Source: Clavaria fumosa | Taxonomy: Eukaryota; Basidiomycota; Agaricomycetes; Agaricales; Clavariaceae | DNA length: 64,000 nucleotides | NCBI GenBank assembly: GCA_951802425.1 | Contig: OX637802.1 | Span: 1 to 64,000, forward strand | Reading direction: 5' to 3' | Part shown: piece after piece, positions 13,961 to 24,657 of the stretch | How the letters are laid out: each line of letters starts with the position of its first letter | Numbering within the stretch: position 1 is the stretch's first letter | The notes under the pieces: model-generated | What the model was told of the DNA's origin: nothing | The model's input: only the letters and a program-made list of their open reading frames with translations | Database searches by the model: none | Position numbers and translations under genes: made by a program

Positions 13961-14546
13961 ATGTAAAACACCAATATTATGCCTGGTAGATGCAGCAGTA
14001 CAGGTAATGGCAGCAGAGCTAGCCTGGCTCTTTCTAACACATGTAGTGAGACTACATGGGTTGCCAGGATTGATTGTGTCCAACAATGATCCTAGATTCA
14101 CATCTGCCTTTTGGCAGGAAACTCACCAATTACTCAGTGTTAAGCTGTGGATGTCCACAGCTTTCCATCTGCAGACAGATGGAGTGATGGAGCAGTCAAT
14201 CTGATCTGTGGTCCAGCCAGACCAGACAGATTGGGCGGAGCGAATCCCAATGGTCAAGTTCGCCATTAACACACTGATAAGCATGTCTATGGGGTTCACC
14301 CTATTTGAATTAACCTATGGGTATATGCCCCAGATGATGGCAGAGTTGCCAGACAACCTCTGGGCACAGCCCAGAGGAGTAAGGATGTTCGCAGAGAAGG
14401 CTGCACTCAACCTTTCAATGGCACATGACGTGATCATAGAAAGTTGCATCCACCAGATGTTTTATGCTAATCAGCATAGACAGGAAGAGCACCCATTTAG
14501 AGAGGGAGAATTAGTTTATTGGGCCTTACCCAATATGGTCATGTAG
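13961..14546 (+). pseudogene. Integrase C-terminal half of element G
   Basis: Just after the thumb (TPILCLVDAA) the frame passes into integrase sequence (LTHVVRLHGLPG), so RNase H, the HHCC zinc domain and the first catalytic Asp are deleted. The second catalytic region reads SNNDPRF, retaining an Asp, and the Glu region reads MEQSI in place of TERxN. A TGA at 14202-14204 interrupts, and the frame resumes at 14208 with the downstream integrase region (FAINTLISMSMGFTLFELTYGY). The product cannot be functional. Confidence 0.8.
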
Positions 14547-14610
14547 ACCGGAATCATCCACATACGAGCTGGAGCTCCCTGACTCACTAAAGTCAAGGAG
14601 AATCCACCTG

Positions 14611-14901
14611 ATGTTCCATGTCAGCTGGCTACAGCAACATGAGCCAAGCAACAACATGTTGTTTCTGCACCATGAAGTGAAAGTCTTTTATGACTTTGGA
14701 ATGGATCCAAAGGAGGAATGGCTGGTCGATGCCATTATTGGCCATAGGTGGGAAGGACGCCACCTAGAATGTGAGGTCCAATGGAATCTTGGGGATACAA
14801 CTTGGGAGCCATATATAGGAGTCAAAGAGCTAGCAGCTCTAGACCACTACCTTGAATTGCAAGGGGTGGAATCATGGAGGGCACTGCCTAGGCATCCTTG
14901 A
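14611..14901 (+). pseudogene. Chromodomain end of element G integrase
   Basis: The segment starts in the typical pre-chromodomain stretch (FHVSWLQQHEP) and ends in a chromodomain-like module at about residues 38-80 (EEWLVDAIIGHRW...CEVQWNLGDTTWEPY). It is out of frame with the integrase piece upstream. In chromoviruses this domain binds modified histone tails and steers integration to heterochromatin. The W and Y residues of the aromatic cage region are partly present. Confidence 0.75.
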
Positions 14902-15051
14902 GCAGAGTGCAGACAGAGCACCCATGCAGAGTAGTAAACAGATTGAGCCAGACCGCAAGGTCATTAGCCACAGTTGAGTCACATGGTGGCTCAGGTACAA
15001 AACCTTAAGAGGATCCACCCTCTTTTTCTTATTTCTCCATCAACCATAACC

Positions 15052-16790
15052 ATGGATGATCTGATGGGGAGACCCCATCTCCTCATGCTATCCCTTCTGC
15101 CACTGTCCCTGGCCTTGCACCAGGAAACTCGTTGCTGACAAGCATCATCAGAATGGCTGGGTTGTCCCAGCCGTTATTGTCACAAGTGGAGGAGGCCCTC
15201 CCCTGGGTCCAAGACCACATGATTCATGCGATCACTCACAGATCCTGGTGCCCTCAGTGCATCAGGTTCCATTGTCATATCTTCGAGTTGCTGTTGCACT
15301 TGGATGAAGTGTTTCAGCAAACACTTAAGGAAGTGCAGGAAAGTGCTAAGCACAAACTTGGGCTGGGGCTTGAGGTGATGCAGTGCAAGCTGGAAGACTT
15401 GTGCAAGGATAATGAGAAGGGCAGTGCCCTTTGTGTGGGTCATCAGCAAAAGCTTGAAAAAGCTTATGATAATTTGGACAAGGTTGAAGAAGACCTTAGA
15501 GGGGCACAGGAGAAGATTCTCTCCTTGACAGAAAAGTTGGCAAGCACCAATGAGGAGCTTGCCACACTGAGAACCACAGCAAAGGGAAAGGGACCTGAAA
15601 GGGACCCCTTGGAGTGGGACCCAAAATGGGCCCGCACCACTGTCTCGTATGTGGACATAGCACTGCCTACAGGGGACATTGACATCCCCATGAGTTTTGA
15701 AGAGGGATATCCCCCTCTTCCACCTGCTGGTGTCAGTCAGCAGAATCCTGATGCCTCACTGAGGCATAAATGAACTTTCTCAGAGATGGTTCTCACACCT
15801 CTGACAAGGGGTTATCCCTTTAATGCCCCTCAACCAGACAGAGCTCCAGATGGCTACCCTTGGCCATCTGGGGTGTCCATAAAACCTGGTGCATGGGTTG
15901 TCAAGTTGAAGACAGTTGAGGAGGCGATTGCCCTCAACCAATAGGTGCATCATGGAGTGCCTGACAGCAGTTATGATATGACTGCCATGATGAAGATGCG
16001 ATGGGCTGTCAAGGAGGCCCAGAAGAACGCCACAGTGGCTAAGCCACCCATGCCAGTTGAGGACTGGCTGGTGAGGAACTGGAGAGTTCCTGCCAGGGTC
16101 AAGAAATCAGCAGACCAGGTAGCCTGCCATCTGCAAGGGCAGATGTTGCAAGAGAGTGGAGGGATGGGCAACCCATCCCTGAGGACAGGACCCTCGGAAG
16201 TCACAGGAGGGGGAGTACCCTCCTATCCATTGTACCAGACATTGCTGCTGGCAATGATGAGAGTAGTTGTGCCTCCCATGAGGGAGTTTATAGACATTGG
16301 GGAGCTGTTGCTCCCCCAAGAGTTGTGGCTCTCCTTTGTAGGAGAGAAGGGGGAAATTCCCCCTATGAATCCAAAAGGTGACAGAGGCGCAGTGTCAGAC
16401 CTGCACTGCTATTTTGAGGAAATAAGGATGGGCAGAGTGGCCATCCTTGGCATTGATAAAGATGGGGACTCACCCCTGTCTTTTGCATGCAAGGTGGCCA
16501 TCTGGCACACCATAATGGCATGTGTGCCATCCCAGGCCTGGATGCGGTGCCTGTTCCTGGCCATGGCCATGGCCCTCTTTGTCTCAAAGGGGGCATATGC
16601 GCAGGCCATCAAAGGGAGAGTCCTCCCTGTGTGATGGTCCAGACTCTGGACCACAAAAGTAACACTGACAGTTGCACAGACAATCAAGGCATTTGCTGAT
16701 GCCAGAGTCTCTGTTGAAGAAGCTCTGGTACAAATTTGTACTCATGTACCCACACAAGTACATGTGAAAGGGGAATGCCCCCTTAGATGA
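15052..16790 (+). pseudogene. Extra ORF after pol in element G (coiled-coil protein, decayed)
   Basis: An ATG at 15052 starts a frame that, after a one-base loss near 15081-15084 in a C-rich stretch, continues in the frame of 15132-15773. That frame is then interrupted only by TGA at 15771-15773, TAG at 15942-15944 and TGA at 16632-16634, and stays open between them to about 16787. All three stops lie in the same frame, so one protein of roughly 570 residues is likely. About residues 95-170 form a heptad-rich coiled coil (KLEKAYDNLDKVEEDL region); a Pro-rich stretch (GYPPLPP) follows. I recognise no catalytic motif and do not know the function. It lies in sense orientation between the chromodomain and the 3' LTR. 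Confidence 0.6.
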
Positions 16791-17245
16791 TGACATCCAG
16801 CTAGTGCTGGCTGAATGGGAGAAGCCTCCCATACCCCCCGAATGTATGCACTGCTAGAGTGCATAGGGCACAGTGCACATCTGTGCTGCCTCTGGGTGGG
16901 GGAGAGGACAGGGGACAAATGGAGGGGCAACATGCCCCTGGAAGACAGTGGAAGTACATCCACTGTCTGAAACCCCCTAGGGCTGCCTATTGGAGGTTTA
17001 ACAATACACCCCCCACCAGGGTGTGCCACTCGTGACACACTGTCCAACTGGGGGCAGGTCACGCAGACCACTTGGCTGGACCTGTCAGCACCAGGCAAAG
17101 GCCCCAGGAGGGGATTGCGCCTGGTGACATGGCGACAACTCTGCCCAAGGGGATGCACCCCTTTAATATTATTTTACAATCCTGCTTGTCATCCTGCACT
17201 GCCTCCGCATCATCTCTGGTTAGGGGCCTCTCCAGTGGGGGAGGG
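16791..17245 (+). other. Possible remains of the extra ORF, then purine-rich tract
   Basis: There are short open stretches but no single frame. It may be the broken 3' part of the ORF upstream. The last bases, GTGGGGGAGGG, form a polypurine tract that could have primed plus-strand synthesis at the following LTR. Confidence 0.4.
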
Positions 17246-17455
17246 TGTAAGGCCCCAGGCCTTCTATATTTCCTATTACATAATCTACATACCATATTTA
17301 GTTCAATAAGCATAGCCGCTTGGCTATGCTTACATCAGCAGCCCCTGGAGGGCCACTCACCTATATATACGATGTCACAACTGTACAGAGAGGGCAGATC
17401 CCTCTATATAGAACTACCTACTCAATATACCATTGAGTCCAGTTCTTTTGAGGGA
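17246..17455 (+). repeat. LTR family F, 3' LTR of element G
   Basis: It begins TGTAAGGCCCC right after a polypurine tract and ends near GAGGGATA. It includes a TATA-like CTATATATACG near 17361 and the segment CAACTGTACAGAG that recurs at 29890-29983 and 45177-45264. The last 100 bp or so match those two copies closely, which define the right edge. Confidence 0.65.
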
Positions 17456-17462
17456 TAAGTGG

Positions 17463-17467
17463 GATAA
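17463..17467. repeat. Target-site duplication GATAA, left copy (element B)
   Basis: GATAA directly precedes the left LTR; the partner is at 23082-23086. Confidence 0.85.
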
Positions 17468-17757
17468 TATCAGACTGGGTCTCACACAACTTAAGCGTAA
17501 GGTCATGATGACAATACTAAGATAAGGGGAAAAGGGTACAAGAATGGAAAAGACATAGTATATATAGCGAACGCTTCGGCATTTGCCGGCGTTCCCACGC
17601 TCGGACCTCTCGGATCACGTGATGCGCCCAGGCCCAGGTCATGTGATTTTACGATTATGTAATCTGACCACAGCCACAGGTCATGTGACCTTCCAACAAC
17701 CCTCCCCAGTTTCTCCACAACTGCACTTTGGGATGGCTTACATAAGCGATCCTAACA
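17468..17757 (-). repeat. 3' LTR of element B
   Basis: It is 290 bp and matches 22792-23081 apart from about 10 transitions. It keeps several CpGs that read TpG or CpA in the other LTR. TATATATA lies at 17559-17566. Confidence 0.92.
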
Positions 17758-17768
17758 TCACCCCCCTC

Positions 17769-20711
17769 TTAAGGCTGGGCGTCCCGACCAGCTAGCTTGG
17801 CCTTGTCGGGGTGGGAGAGGAAGAAGTCCCGGAGAAGCAATGTTATGTTAGTGAGGTTCCTACGGGGCTCCCAAGTGTTTTCCTCCACTGGATATCCCAA
17901 CCACTTCACCAAGTACTTCACCCCACGTCCCACCTTCTTAACATCAAGGATCGCCTCCACATCATACTCCAGGTGGTCGTCATCAATTGTAGGGGGTGGA
18001 GGGGGAGGCAGGTTCTGAGAAGGGAAGGAGGGGGGGTGGTATGGTGTCAACAGCAACTCATTGAAGACCCGATGGATGCGCCAGGCCCGAGGGAGCTTGA
18101 GGCGATACCCAGCAGGTCCCACCTTCTCCTCAACTGCAAAGGGGCCTGCTCTCTTGTTGTCAAGCTTTTTACAGGGCCGGTCCATCTTCAAGTTTCTAGT
18201 ATCCAGCCAGACCAGATCTCCCTCAGAGTACTCCCGACTTGGGCGTTTCCCCTTATTGTAGCTCTTCTTCATCGCTGCCACCGCTTTCTCCATTGCCTCC
18301 TTGGCTGCTCTTCGGGACTCCGTGAGCTTAGCCATCCACTCATCCGCCGCCGGGTTCACCTCAGAAGGTGGCCGGAGCCCCCCATTCCATGGGTGTTGTC
18401 CATAATCGAGGAAGAAAGGTGTCTGTCCTGTCGCTGAGTGCTCACGATTATTAAGAGCAAACTCCGCAGTGGACAACCATTCAGCCCAGTCATCCTGGAG
18501 ATGGTCCACATAAGCCTGGAGATAGATCTCCATCTCCTGGTTCGCCCGTTCCGTCTGTCCATCAGCCTGTGGATGAAAGGCAGTACTTGGATTTGCCTTT
18601 ACCCGGATCATGGAGTAGAACTCCTTCATGAAGCGGGACACAAACTGGGACCCCCGGTCACTCACAACCTTGTGAGGGACTCCATGGTCACGAAACACTC
18701 GATCCCGGAGGAGATGCGCCGCTCCAAGTCCTGTGAGGTCGAGCCCAATCGCTTCGAGCAGTGTCCGTTTCATGAATTTGTCAACAATAACAAGGATGGC
18801 ATTATGTCCACGGGAGAGGGGGAGGGGACCGACTATGTCCCATGAAATCACCGACCAGGGACCATTGGGCACCAGATGGGGGTGCAGTGGGGCAGCATGC
18901 TTGGTATGGTCGGGCTTCGTCCGCTGGCATGTCTCACACCCCTGGGCATACTGATCCACATCTTTTACCATGTCCGGCCACCAATAACCCTTCACTAGTG
19001 CTGCTCTCAACTTCCGGGGCCCAGGGTGTCCAGCAGCGGGGAGGTCATGCTCAAACTCGAGAACAGCCTCACGAGCTCCTAGGGGGACCCAAGTGACTAT
19101 CCCCTTCCGCCAGAGTCCAGCACGATCTCGTGTCCACTCATCATCAAGCTCCTCCGGCTTCTGTATGTGTACCGCACTATTTTTCTGGAGTAGCGTCTCC
19201 ATTTCCGATGTGAATGACACACGGACTTCCGTTTCCGGGAAAACCTGCACCGGTGCATCCTCCTCCACCATCTCTCCATAGTCCGGTCTCCGGGAGAGTG
19301 CATCTGCCTTTGTATTCGACTTGCCAGTGCAATACTTTATCTCAAAGTCAAAGCACTGGAGCTCTCCAACCCAACGAACCTGCCTCGGCTTCAACTTCTG
19401 GGGCTTCCGGAAGTACTGGAGGTTTGCATGGTCCGTCCAGATCTCAATCGTCTCCTCTGCTCCAATGAGGTATGCTCGCCACTCGCGAAGTGCCCGAATC
19501 ACAGCCAAGAACTCCTTGTCGTACACATCGTAGTTCTTCTCAGCTGCAGTGAGGGCCTTGGAGATATAGTCAACAACTCTCCAGGTTCCATCCATCTGCT
19601 GCTGCGAGAGCACTCCACCAGTTGCCAGGTTGCTTGCATCTGTCTCTACCTTCCATCTCCCTTTGTCCTGAGGCAGAGCCAAGACCGGGGCCGATATGAG
19701 TGCCTGGCGGAGATCTCGGAAGGCTGCTTCCTCCTCCTCCTCCCATTTCCATGGAACATTCCCAGTCAGCCGGAAGAGTGGCTTTGCCCGGGCAGAAAGA
19801 TTCAGGATGTGCCGGCAGAGGTAGTTCAGCATTCCATTGAACCTCTGGACATCCTTCACATTCTTGGGACGTGGCCAATCTCGGACTGCCGCACCCTTAG
19901 CCGGATCATGCTCTAGTCTGTTGTGGGAGATCTTCATCCCCAGGAAGATGATCTTGCTCTTCTCAAACTCGCATTTACTGAGTTTGAGACACAACCCATT
20001 CTCTCCAAACTTCCTCAAGACCCAATCCATCCAGTACCGGTGTGTAGCCAAGTCCTCTGCAAACACAATGACATCATCCACATAGGCCCTCACATGTCCT
20101 CCTGCAATCTCCTCCCTCAACACATGATTCATGAAGCGTTGGAAGGTAGCAGGGGCATTCTGCAGTCCAAACCACATGACAGCTGGTTCGAAGAGTCCAC
20201 GGGGTGTCAGGAAGGCGCAGCGGTGCTGGTGCTTGGGCCAGACCTGCATAGATGGGAAACCTCCCTTTGCATCAATCTTAGAGTAGATCGACGCTCCTTT
20301 AAGCACATCCACTGTGTCTCGGATGCGGGGGAGGGGGTACTTGTCCTTGATCAGGTGTGCATTCAGCCTCGAGTAGTCGATGATTGGCCGCAGTTTGTCC
20401 TTCTCATGTTTGAAGAAGAAGGGGCTGGCATACGGGGATTTTGAGGGCCGGATTCGTCCAGAAGCAAGCTGCTCATCCACCCAATGGTTCATCTCCACCA
20501 TCTCCTGCCGTGTCAAAGAATACAGCTTGGAGGAGAGGTGCTCAGGGTCCTTTTTGAACTCGATCTTAATATTGAAGTCTGGTCGGGAGCGGGGAAGTTC
20601 ATCCCACTTCGCTTCACTAAACATCAAAGGGTAGCGGCTGGGCCAATTGGGGGTAGGGCCAGAGTTGGGAAAATGGGTGTCCAGAATACTCATGGATGCG
20701 AGGGTACTCAT
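17769..20711 (-). pseudogene. pol: RT-RNase H-integrase-chromodomain part of element B gag-pol
   Basis: This is a 980-residue open stretch. RT has SKIDAKGGF (motif A Asp) and YVDDVIVF (motif C) at about residues 145-220. RNase H has VETDASNLATGG and EIWTDHANL at about 355-445. Integrase has the HHCC zinc finger (HDLPAAGHPG ... CETCQRTK), then SWDIVGPLP, SDRGSQFVSRF and HPQADGQTERANQ, giving an intact D,D,E set. A chromodomain ends it (YDVEAILDVKKVG...YLVKWLGYPVEENTWEP). All catalytic residues I checked are present. It lies in the same frame as the gag and protease pieces and is separated from them only by a TGA at 20730-20732, so it is probably the 3' two thirds of a single gag-pol ORF. Confidence 0.9.
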
Positions 20712-20729
20712 TTTCAGGGGTGCAGAGGC

Positions 20730-21578
20730 TCAAGGGGATGGGGAACACTGTGGGGGGCAGCGGGTAAGGCTCAGCTCTGCCTTCTGCCAGTCGATATCCG
20801 GGTTATGCCGCTTGAGCCAGTCATGCCCAAGGATGACCTTGTGGGACTGGGTCTTTCCCAGCAGAAAGTGGATCCACTCCTGGTGGTCACCAACTCTCAC
20901 CAGCACCTCTATCCCATACCGGACCTTTCCATTCCTGTTCTGTGTCCCATCCACATTATACATGGTGATTGGGTTCAGCAGGAGAGATGGCTCCAGTCCC
21001 ACTCCTTTCGCCCACTCCAAATCCATGAAGCAGTTGGTGCACCCTGAGTCAACAAGGGCCTTCATTGTGGTCCCTTTGCCAGTGCTGAAAGCCTCCAAGT
21101 GCACCTGGATGGCTAGCTCTCGTGGCACATGTTTCCGCACTTCTGGCTGCACTCTGGTTAGGCGCTCTGCCAGTCTCACTTCCTCCTTCACCTCAGCCCC
21201 AATTCGGGTATGTCTCTGCTGCAAGATAGTATATCGGGGTATACTTGCAGCAGGCACAGGGACGGAAAGGGGGCTGGCACACTTCTTCTCCCCAGTGGGA
21301 GTCCTCCTCTCTCTTTCACACAGCTCTATGCAGGCTCGGAGCCGTGCAATCTCTTTCTCATATCCCTCCGCCATTTGGGGGGCACATGGTGCTGCCCAGG
21401 TTTGGGCCCTTGGGACCTGCAGACGCGTATCAGGCAGGGGGCAGAAACGGACAGCATGGCCAGTCTGGTGGCATCGGAAACAACATCTCTCATCAGCAGG
21501 GGCCCATCCTTGGGCCATGGCCACATCTGGAGTACACAGCAGAGGGGTCACAAGAGGTTGTGAAACGGTCACGGCAGG
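20730..21578 (-). pseudogene. Gag zinc knuckle and aspartic protease part of element B
   Basis: This is an open stretch of about 280 residues. The CCHC knuckle CFRCHQTGHAVRFC lies near residue 30 and a Glu/Arg-rich helix follows it. A retropepsin-type protease with the active-site triad in ALVDSGCTNCFMD lies near residue 170, and the usual LGHDWLKRHNPDIDW end of the domain follows. Unlike family A, gag knuckle and protease are in one frame without a shift. TGA codons bound it on both sides (21579-21581 and 20730-20732), in frame with its neighbours. Confidence 0.85.
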
Positions 21579-22217
21579 TCACGGTAGGGTCGTGGTGGGT
21601 CGCGCGGGGGTCACAGTGGGTCGCGCAGTCCGTTCCGTGAGTATCCCATCCAGTCGCCTTTGCTGGGCATCAAGCCTCTCAGCCAGCACCTTCCATTCTC
21701 CATATGTCTCTGGCATCGGGGAGACACCATAGATTCTCTCCACCAACCTCCTACTCAGGTTCAACTCCAGCCAATGGACTAGGATTCCTGAGTCCTTCTC
21801 TGCACTCAACTTCGCCCATTGGAACAGCGTCTCGAATTTTGCGAAGAACTCTGGTGCTGTCATGGCACCCTGTTTCAGCCCTGAAATATTGGCAAGGGCA
21901 GTCGCACGGTCATTCAGGTCATCGAATGCGCGCTTCATCTCCTCCACAAACTCTGCCCAGGTTCCGGCCTCGCCACTACCCAGGATCTCTTCTGCCTTCA
22001 TATTCGCCCACTCTGCAGTGAATCCTTCTCCAGTAATTTTGCTCAGAGCAAGAAGGACCTTCACCAGGTCCACAGCATAGACAGTCGGGTTTGCCATAAA
22101 CAGGAGGCAAAGGGATCAGAGGAACGTATGGAAGTTCCTTTTCTGCCCATCAAAGGGGGCAACAGATAGGTCAAGCCTCATAGGTTGGGCTACAGGCGGG
22201 GCGACATGGTCTGCCAT
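21579..22217 (-). pseudogene. gag: Gag capsid part of element B
   Basis: I place the start at the ATG of 22215-22217 (MADHVAPPVAQP), because family A gag begins with the matching MADA(I/V)P. The frame is broken by TGA at 22116-22118, seven codons before the Met at 22097, then runs through a capsid-like region (LLALSKITGEGFTAEWANM, RAFDDLNDRATALANI) clearly homologous to gag of elements A1 and A2. It ends at TGA 21579-21581. Family A has Arg next to the first stop (TFLRSL), so CGA to TGA is the simplest explanation. Confidence 0.85.
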
Positions 22218-22779
22218 CACAGGCCCTGGATGCTGTAAATAAAGTTCCAGGCCTTGGGCACTCAGGATTTCTTCGATCTCTTAACAGTCCTGTCCTCTTA
22301 GGCTGCTCTTCTGTGTACTTATGTACCTATAGAACTCTTATTCTATGAAACTTTTGTTAACGTGGGGCCCAAATGGTGTCCCAGGTGGTCGCTCCACAAC
22401 TCCTAATGAGTTGCCCGTGCGCCCTTCTGACAATGGTCACAGAGCAAGGGCCCTGTCCACTGGACCAGGAAACTACAGAAAGACTATGTAGGGGCCTTTC
22501 CTTGCCCTGTACACTACACGACTCACTGGTACGTAGCTGTAAAACAAAGTTCCGGGCCTTGGGCACTTGGTATCACTTGGGGAGGGTCACAGTTGACTTC
22601 CTCCTGGTCTGGTCACGTGTATCTACACACAGTAAAAATTTCGCGCGGTTCTGTTACACACCGCGGGCAGGGTAAAGGAGAAGAGGATGATAGGGGCTGA
22701 GCTGTGACAACGTGTCACAGTTTGAAATTAAGGGTCCAGGCTAGCCGGGTTAGGACATGGGGCTAGGGCGGACAGGCGG
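22218..22779 (-). other. 5' untranslated leader of element B
   Basis: No gene. It contains a direct repeat of about 31 bp (AAGTTCC(A/G)GGCCTTGGGCACT core) at 22232-22262 and 22536-22567. The part from about 22558 onward is conserved in the decayed copy at 62085-62316. Confidence 0.7.
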
Positions 22780-22790
22780 ATCTTAGTATT
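22780..22790 (-). promoter_or_regulatory. Primer-binding site of element B, self-priming type
   Basis: Read on the plus strand this is ATCTTAGTATT. Its exact reverse complement, AATACTAAGAT, lies inside the adjacent LTR at 22837-22847. In the transcript the first 11 nt could therefore fold back and pair with the primer site, as in Tf1/sushi retrotransposons. It sits one base inside the LTR edge. The pair is also intact in the decayed copy at 62305-62315 and 62359-62369. Confidence 0.8.
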
Positions 22791-22791
22791 A

Positions 22792-23081
22792 TATCAGACT
22801 GGGTCTCACACAACTTAAGCGTAAGGTCATGACGACAATACTAAGATAAGGGGAAAAGGGTACAAGAATGGAAAAGATGTAGTATATATAGCAAACGCTT
22901 TGGCATTTGCCGGTGTTCCCACGCTCGGACCTCTCGGATCACATGATGCGCCCAGGCCCAGGTCATGTGATCTTACAATTATGTAATCTGACCACAGCCA
23001 CAGGTCATGTGACCCTCCAACAACCCTCCCCAGTTTCTCCACAACTGCACTTTGGGATGGCTTACATAAGCGATCCTAACA
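22792..23081 (-). repeat. 5' LTR of element B
   Basis: It is 290 bp, with TATATATA at 22883-22890. The inferred transcript start at 22847 lies about 36 nt downstream of the TATA box, a normal spacing. It is more CpG-depleted than the 3' LTR. Confidence 0.92.
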
Positions 23082-23086
23082 GATAA
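23082..23086. repeat. Target-site duplication GATAA, right copy (element B)
   Basis: It directly follows the 5' LTR and matches 17463-17467. Confidence 0.85.
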
Positions 23087-24003
23087 GCTGCCTTTCAATG
23101 GTGCTGGCTTGGGTGGTGTTGTCATTCATGATTTTTGACTGGCAGGGTGTGTCCTGGTGGTCAGTATGGGGGGGTTGTGTTCATGTAGTCCTGCTGCTCC
23201 CTGCATCTTCAGTCTGGTGACTGCTGGCATTGGTTAACATTTGGTTTTTGGCTTTATTTTGCTGTTCTCTGCTCTGCTCTAGTATGGGTAGGTGGTTTGG
23301 AAATGTAGATATGGTAGTTAAGAGGCTCTTGTAAGGACTATGGTACTAGGTGACTGGGTATTCTTGATTTTGTTGTTGGGTTTTTATGGTGTTGTTGGGG
23401 TTGCCTAGAAAGGAAGTTGCTCCCTTCACTCCCTTGTTCAATGCCATTGTCACACTCTGAGTCAATCGTTGCAACTGCCCTCATTGCCATCATGGTTGGT
23501 CATATTGAGGCCATGGTCCCAGCTCCTGCCAGCACCCCAGCAGGCTGGTTGAATGTGGCTGACCCTGCATCTGTGAACAATGGGCCAGCATCTCCAATGG
23601 AATTGGTGATCTCACCTCTGCCATTGGGAAATGATGCAGTGTCTATCGCCCTAGCTGTGTCCTGGGCAGAGTCACAACTGTGGTATCACTGCTTACCTCA
23701 ATTTGTGCTTCACAAATAGTGTCCCAGTGCAAGACTGCCTGCCAGCTTCTGAGTCCCTCTGCCAATTTGGTGCCTCGCTTGCAGGCCAGTACTCAGGGTC
23801 AGTGGCATGCAACATCCTGGCTGGTGTGAGAGCCTAGCACATCTTCTCCAATGTCCCTTGGAAGGGGGGTGTGCATCTCCAGCAAGCCCTGCATGGTGGT
23901 GAAAACCTGCAGCCTGTGACCTCAATCATGCCCATGTGATGGCCAGTGTCTTGTGACAACTCATGCCCACTGGACCCATCCTGATTACTGTGCATGTCCC
24001 TGA
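23087..24003. other. No gene recognised
   Basis: The first 330 bp are G/T-rich and frameless. Short ORFs such as 23417-23719 show no motif. The 3' part may belong to the copia relic that follows, but nothing recognisable supports it. Confidence 0.4.
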
Positions 24004-24657
24004 ATGGAGTATAAGAAGAGTCACAATACCTGCCTTCACTACCATTATCACCTGCTGAAGATCAGCCTTGACCTGCTGATTGAACTGCTCAGCCAAGGGG
24101 CTGATTGCTGCACTCTCAGAGAAGGGCCTACCCAAAAGAAAGAAAGCAGTGAGGCAGCACTTACCACCACAATCAACTCTGCCAGACCCAAGGAAAAGGA
24201 CTGGCTGAAAGGGAAGTGTTACATCTGCAGAAGACAGGACATTATCAGTATGATTGTTGGGCAAAAGAGGGAGGGAAAGGAAGGGCAAGACCCCCAACAA
24301 AAGGGCAGAAACACTGAGAAGGCTGCCACTGCTGAGCATGACAGTGACAAGATAGCATGGCTGGCTGTCATAGAAGAAGATTGTCAGCCTGAGACAGGCA
24401 AAAAGCCTGCCACTCACCTGACACATGACTATGGCAATGTCAAAATATACAACTCCAGCACTTTGTGGCACATGTCCCCTTACTGTTTGAAGTTTGTAAA
24501 CTTCACTGAAATCCCTCCCAAGAACATTCACACAGCTTACTGGCATACCTTCTGTGCCACTGGCAAGGGGGGATATGTACATCATGGTCCCAAAGGGGGA
24601 AACCAAGACAATTTTATTATTATGAGACATACTCTATACCCCAGCAATGTCAGCAAC
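24004..24657 (+). pseudogene. Ty1/copia gag-protease relic
   Basis: A degraded knuckle, CYICRRQ, appears near 24208; the HYQYDC half that would complete it is in a neighbouring frame, so a frameshift splits the motif. Downstream the segment STLWHMSPYCLKFVNFTEI resembles the protease to pre-integrase region of copia elements (family pattern DSGATxHMSPY). The catalytic Asp-Ser-Gly has become Asn-Ser-Ser, so the protease is dead. The fragment ends where an LTR of family D begins at 24658. Copia assignment is from motif recall, not a search. Confidence 0.65.

Larger units (their letters stand above)
12770..17455 (+). mobile_element. Ty3/gypsy element G, decayed, 5' end not found
   Basis: In order on the plus strand: reverse transcriptase pieces (12978-13960), the 3' part of integrase (about 13985-14546), a chromodomain (14611-14901), an extra non-canonical ORF (15052-16790), a purine-rich tract (about 17236-17245) and a short LTR-like end (17246-17455). 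Pol is in at least three frames. RNase H and the N-terminal half of integrase are missing, so an internal deletion is present. Related relics of the same family lie at 58737-59290 (reverse transcriptase, minus strand) and probably 59332-60207 (gag). Confidence 0.8.
17468..23081 (-). mobile_element. Ty3/gypsy chromovirus B, 5.6 kb, both LTRs and target duplication present
   Basis: Two 290-bp LTRs (17468-17757 and 22792-23081) flank a gag-protease-RT-RNase H-integrase-chromodomain region read on the minus strand. The direct repeat GATAA lies immediately outside both ends (17463-17467 and 23082-23086), fitting a 5-bp target duplication. The LTRs differ at about 10 of 290 positions by my count, all transitions and mostly at CpG, so the insertion is moderately old. 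On its own strand the LTR starts TGTTAGG and ends GATA, so it lacks the usual CA. One base of ambiguity remains at the LTR inner edge. Confidence 0.92.

Noticed and set aside
20647..21732. A 361-codon plus-strand ORF opposite the element B protease
   Set aside because: It is antisense to a clear protease and knuckle region, and its product has no domain character.
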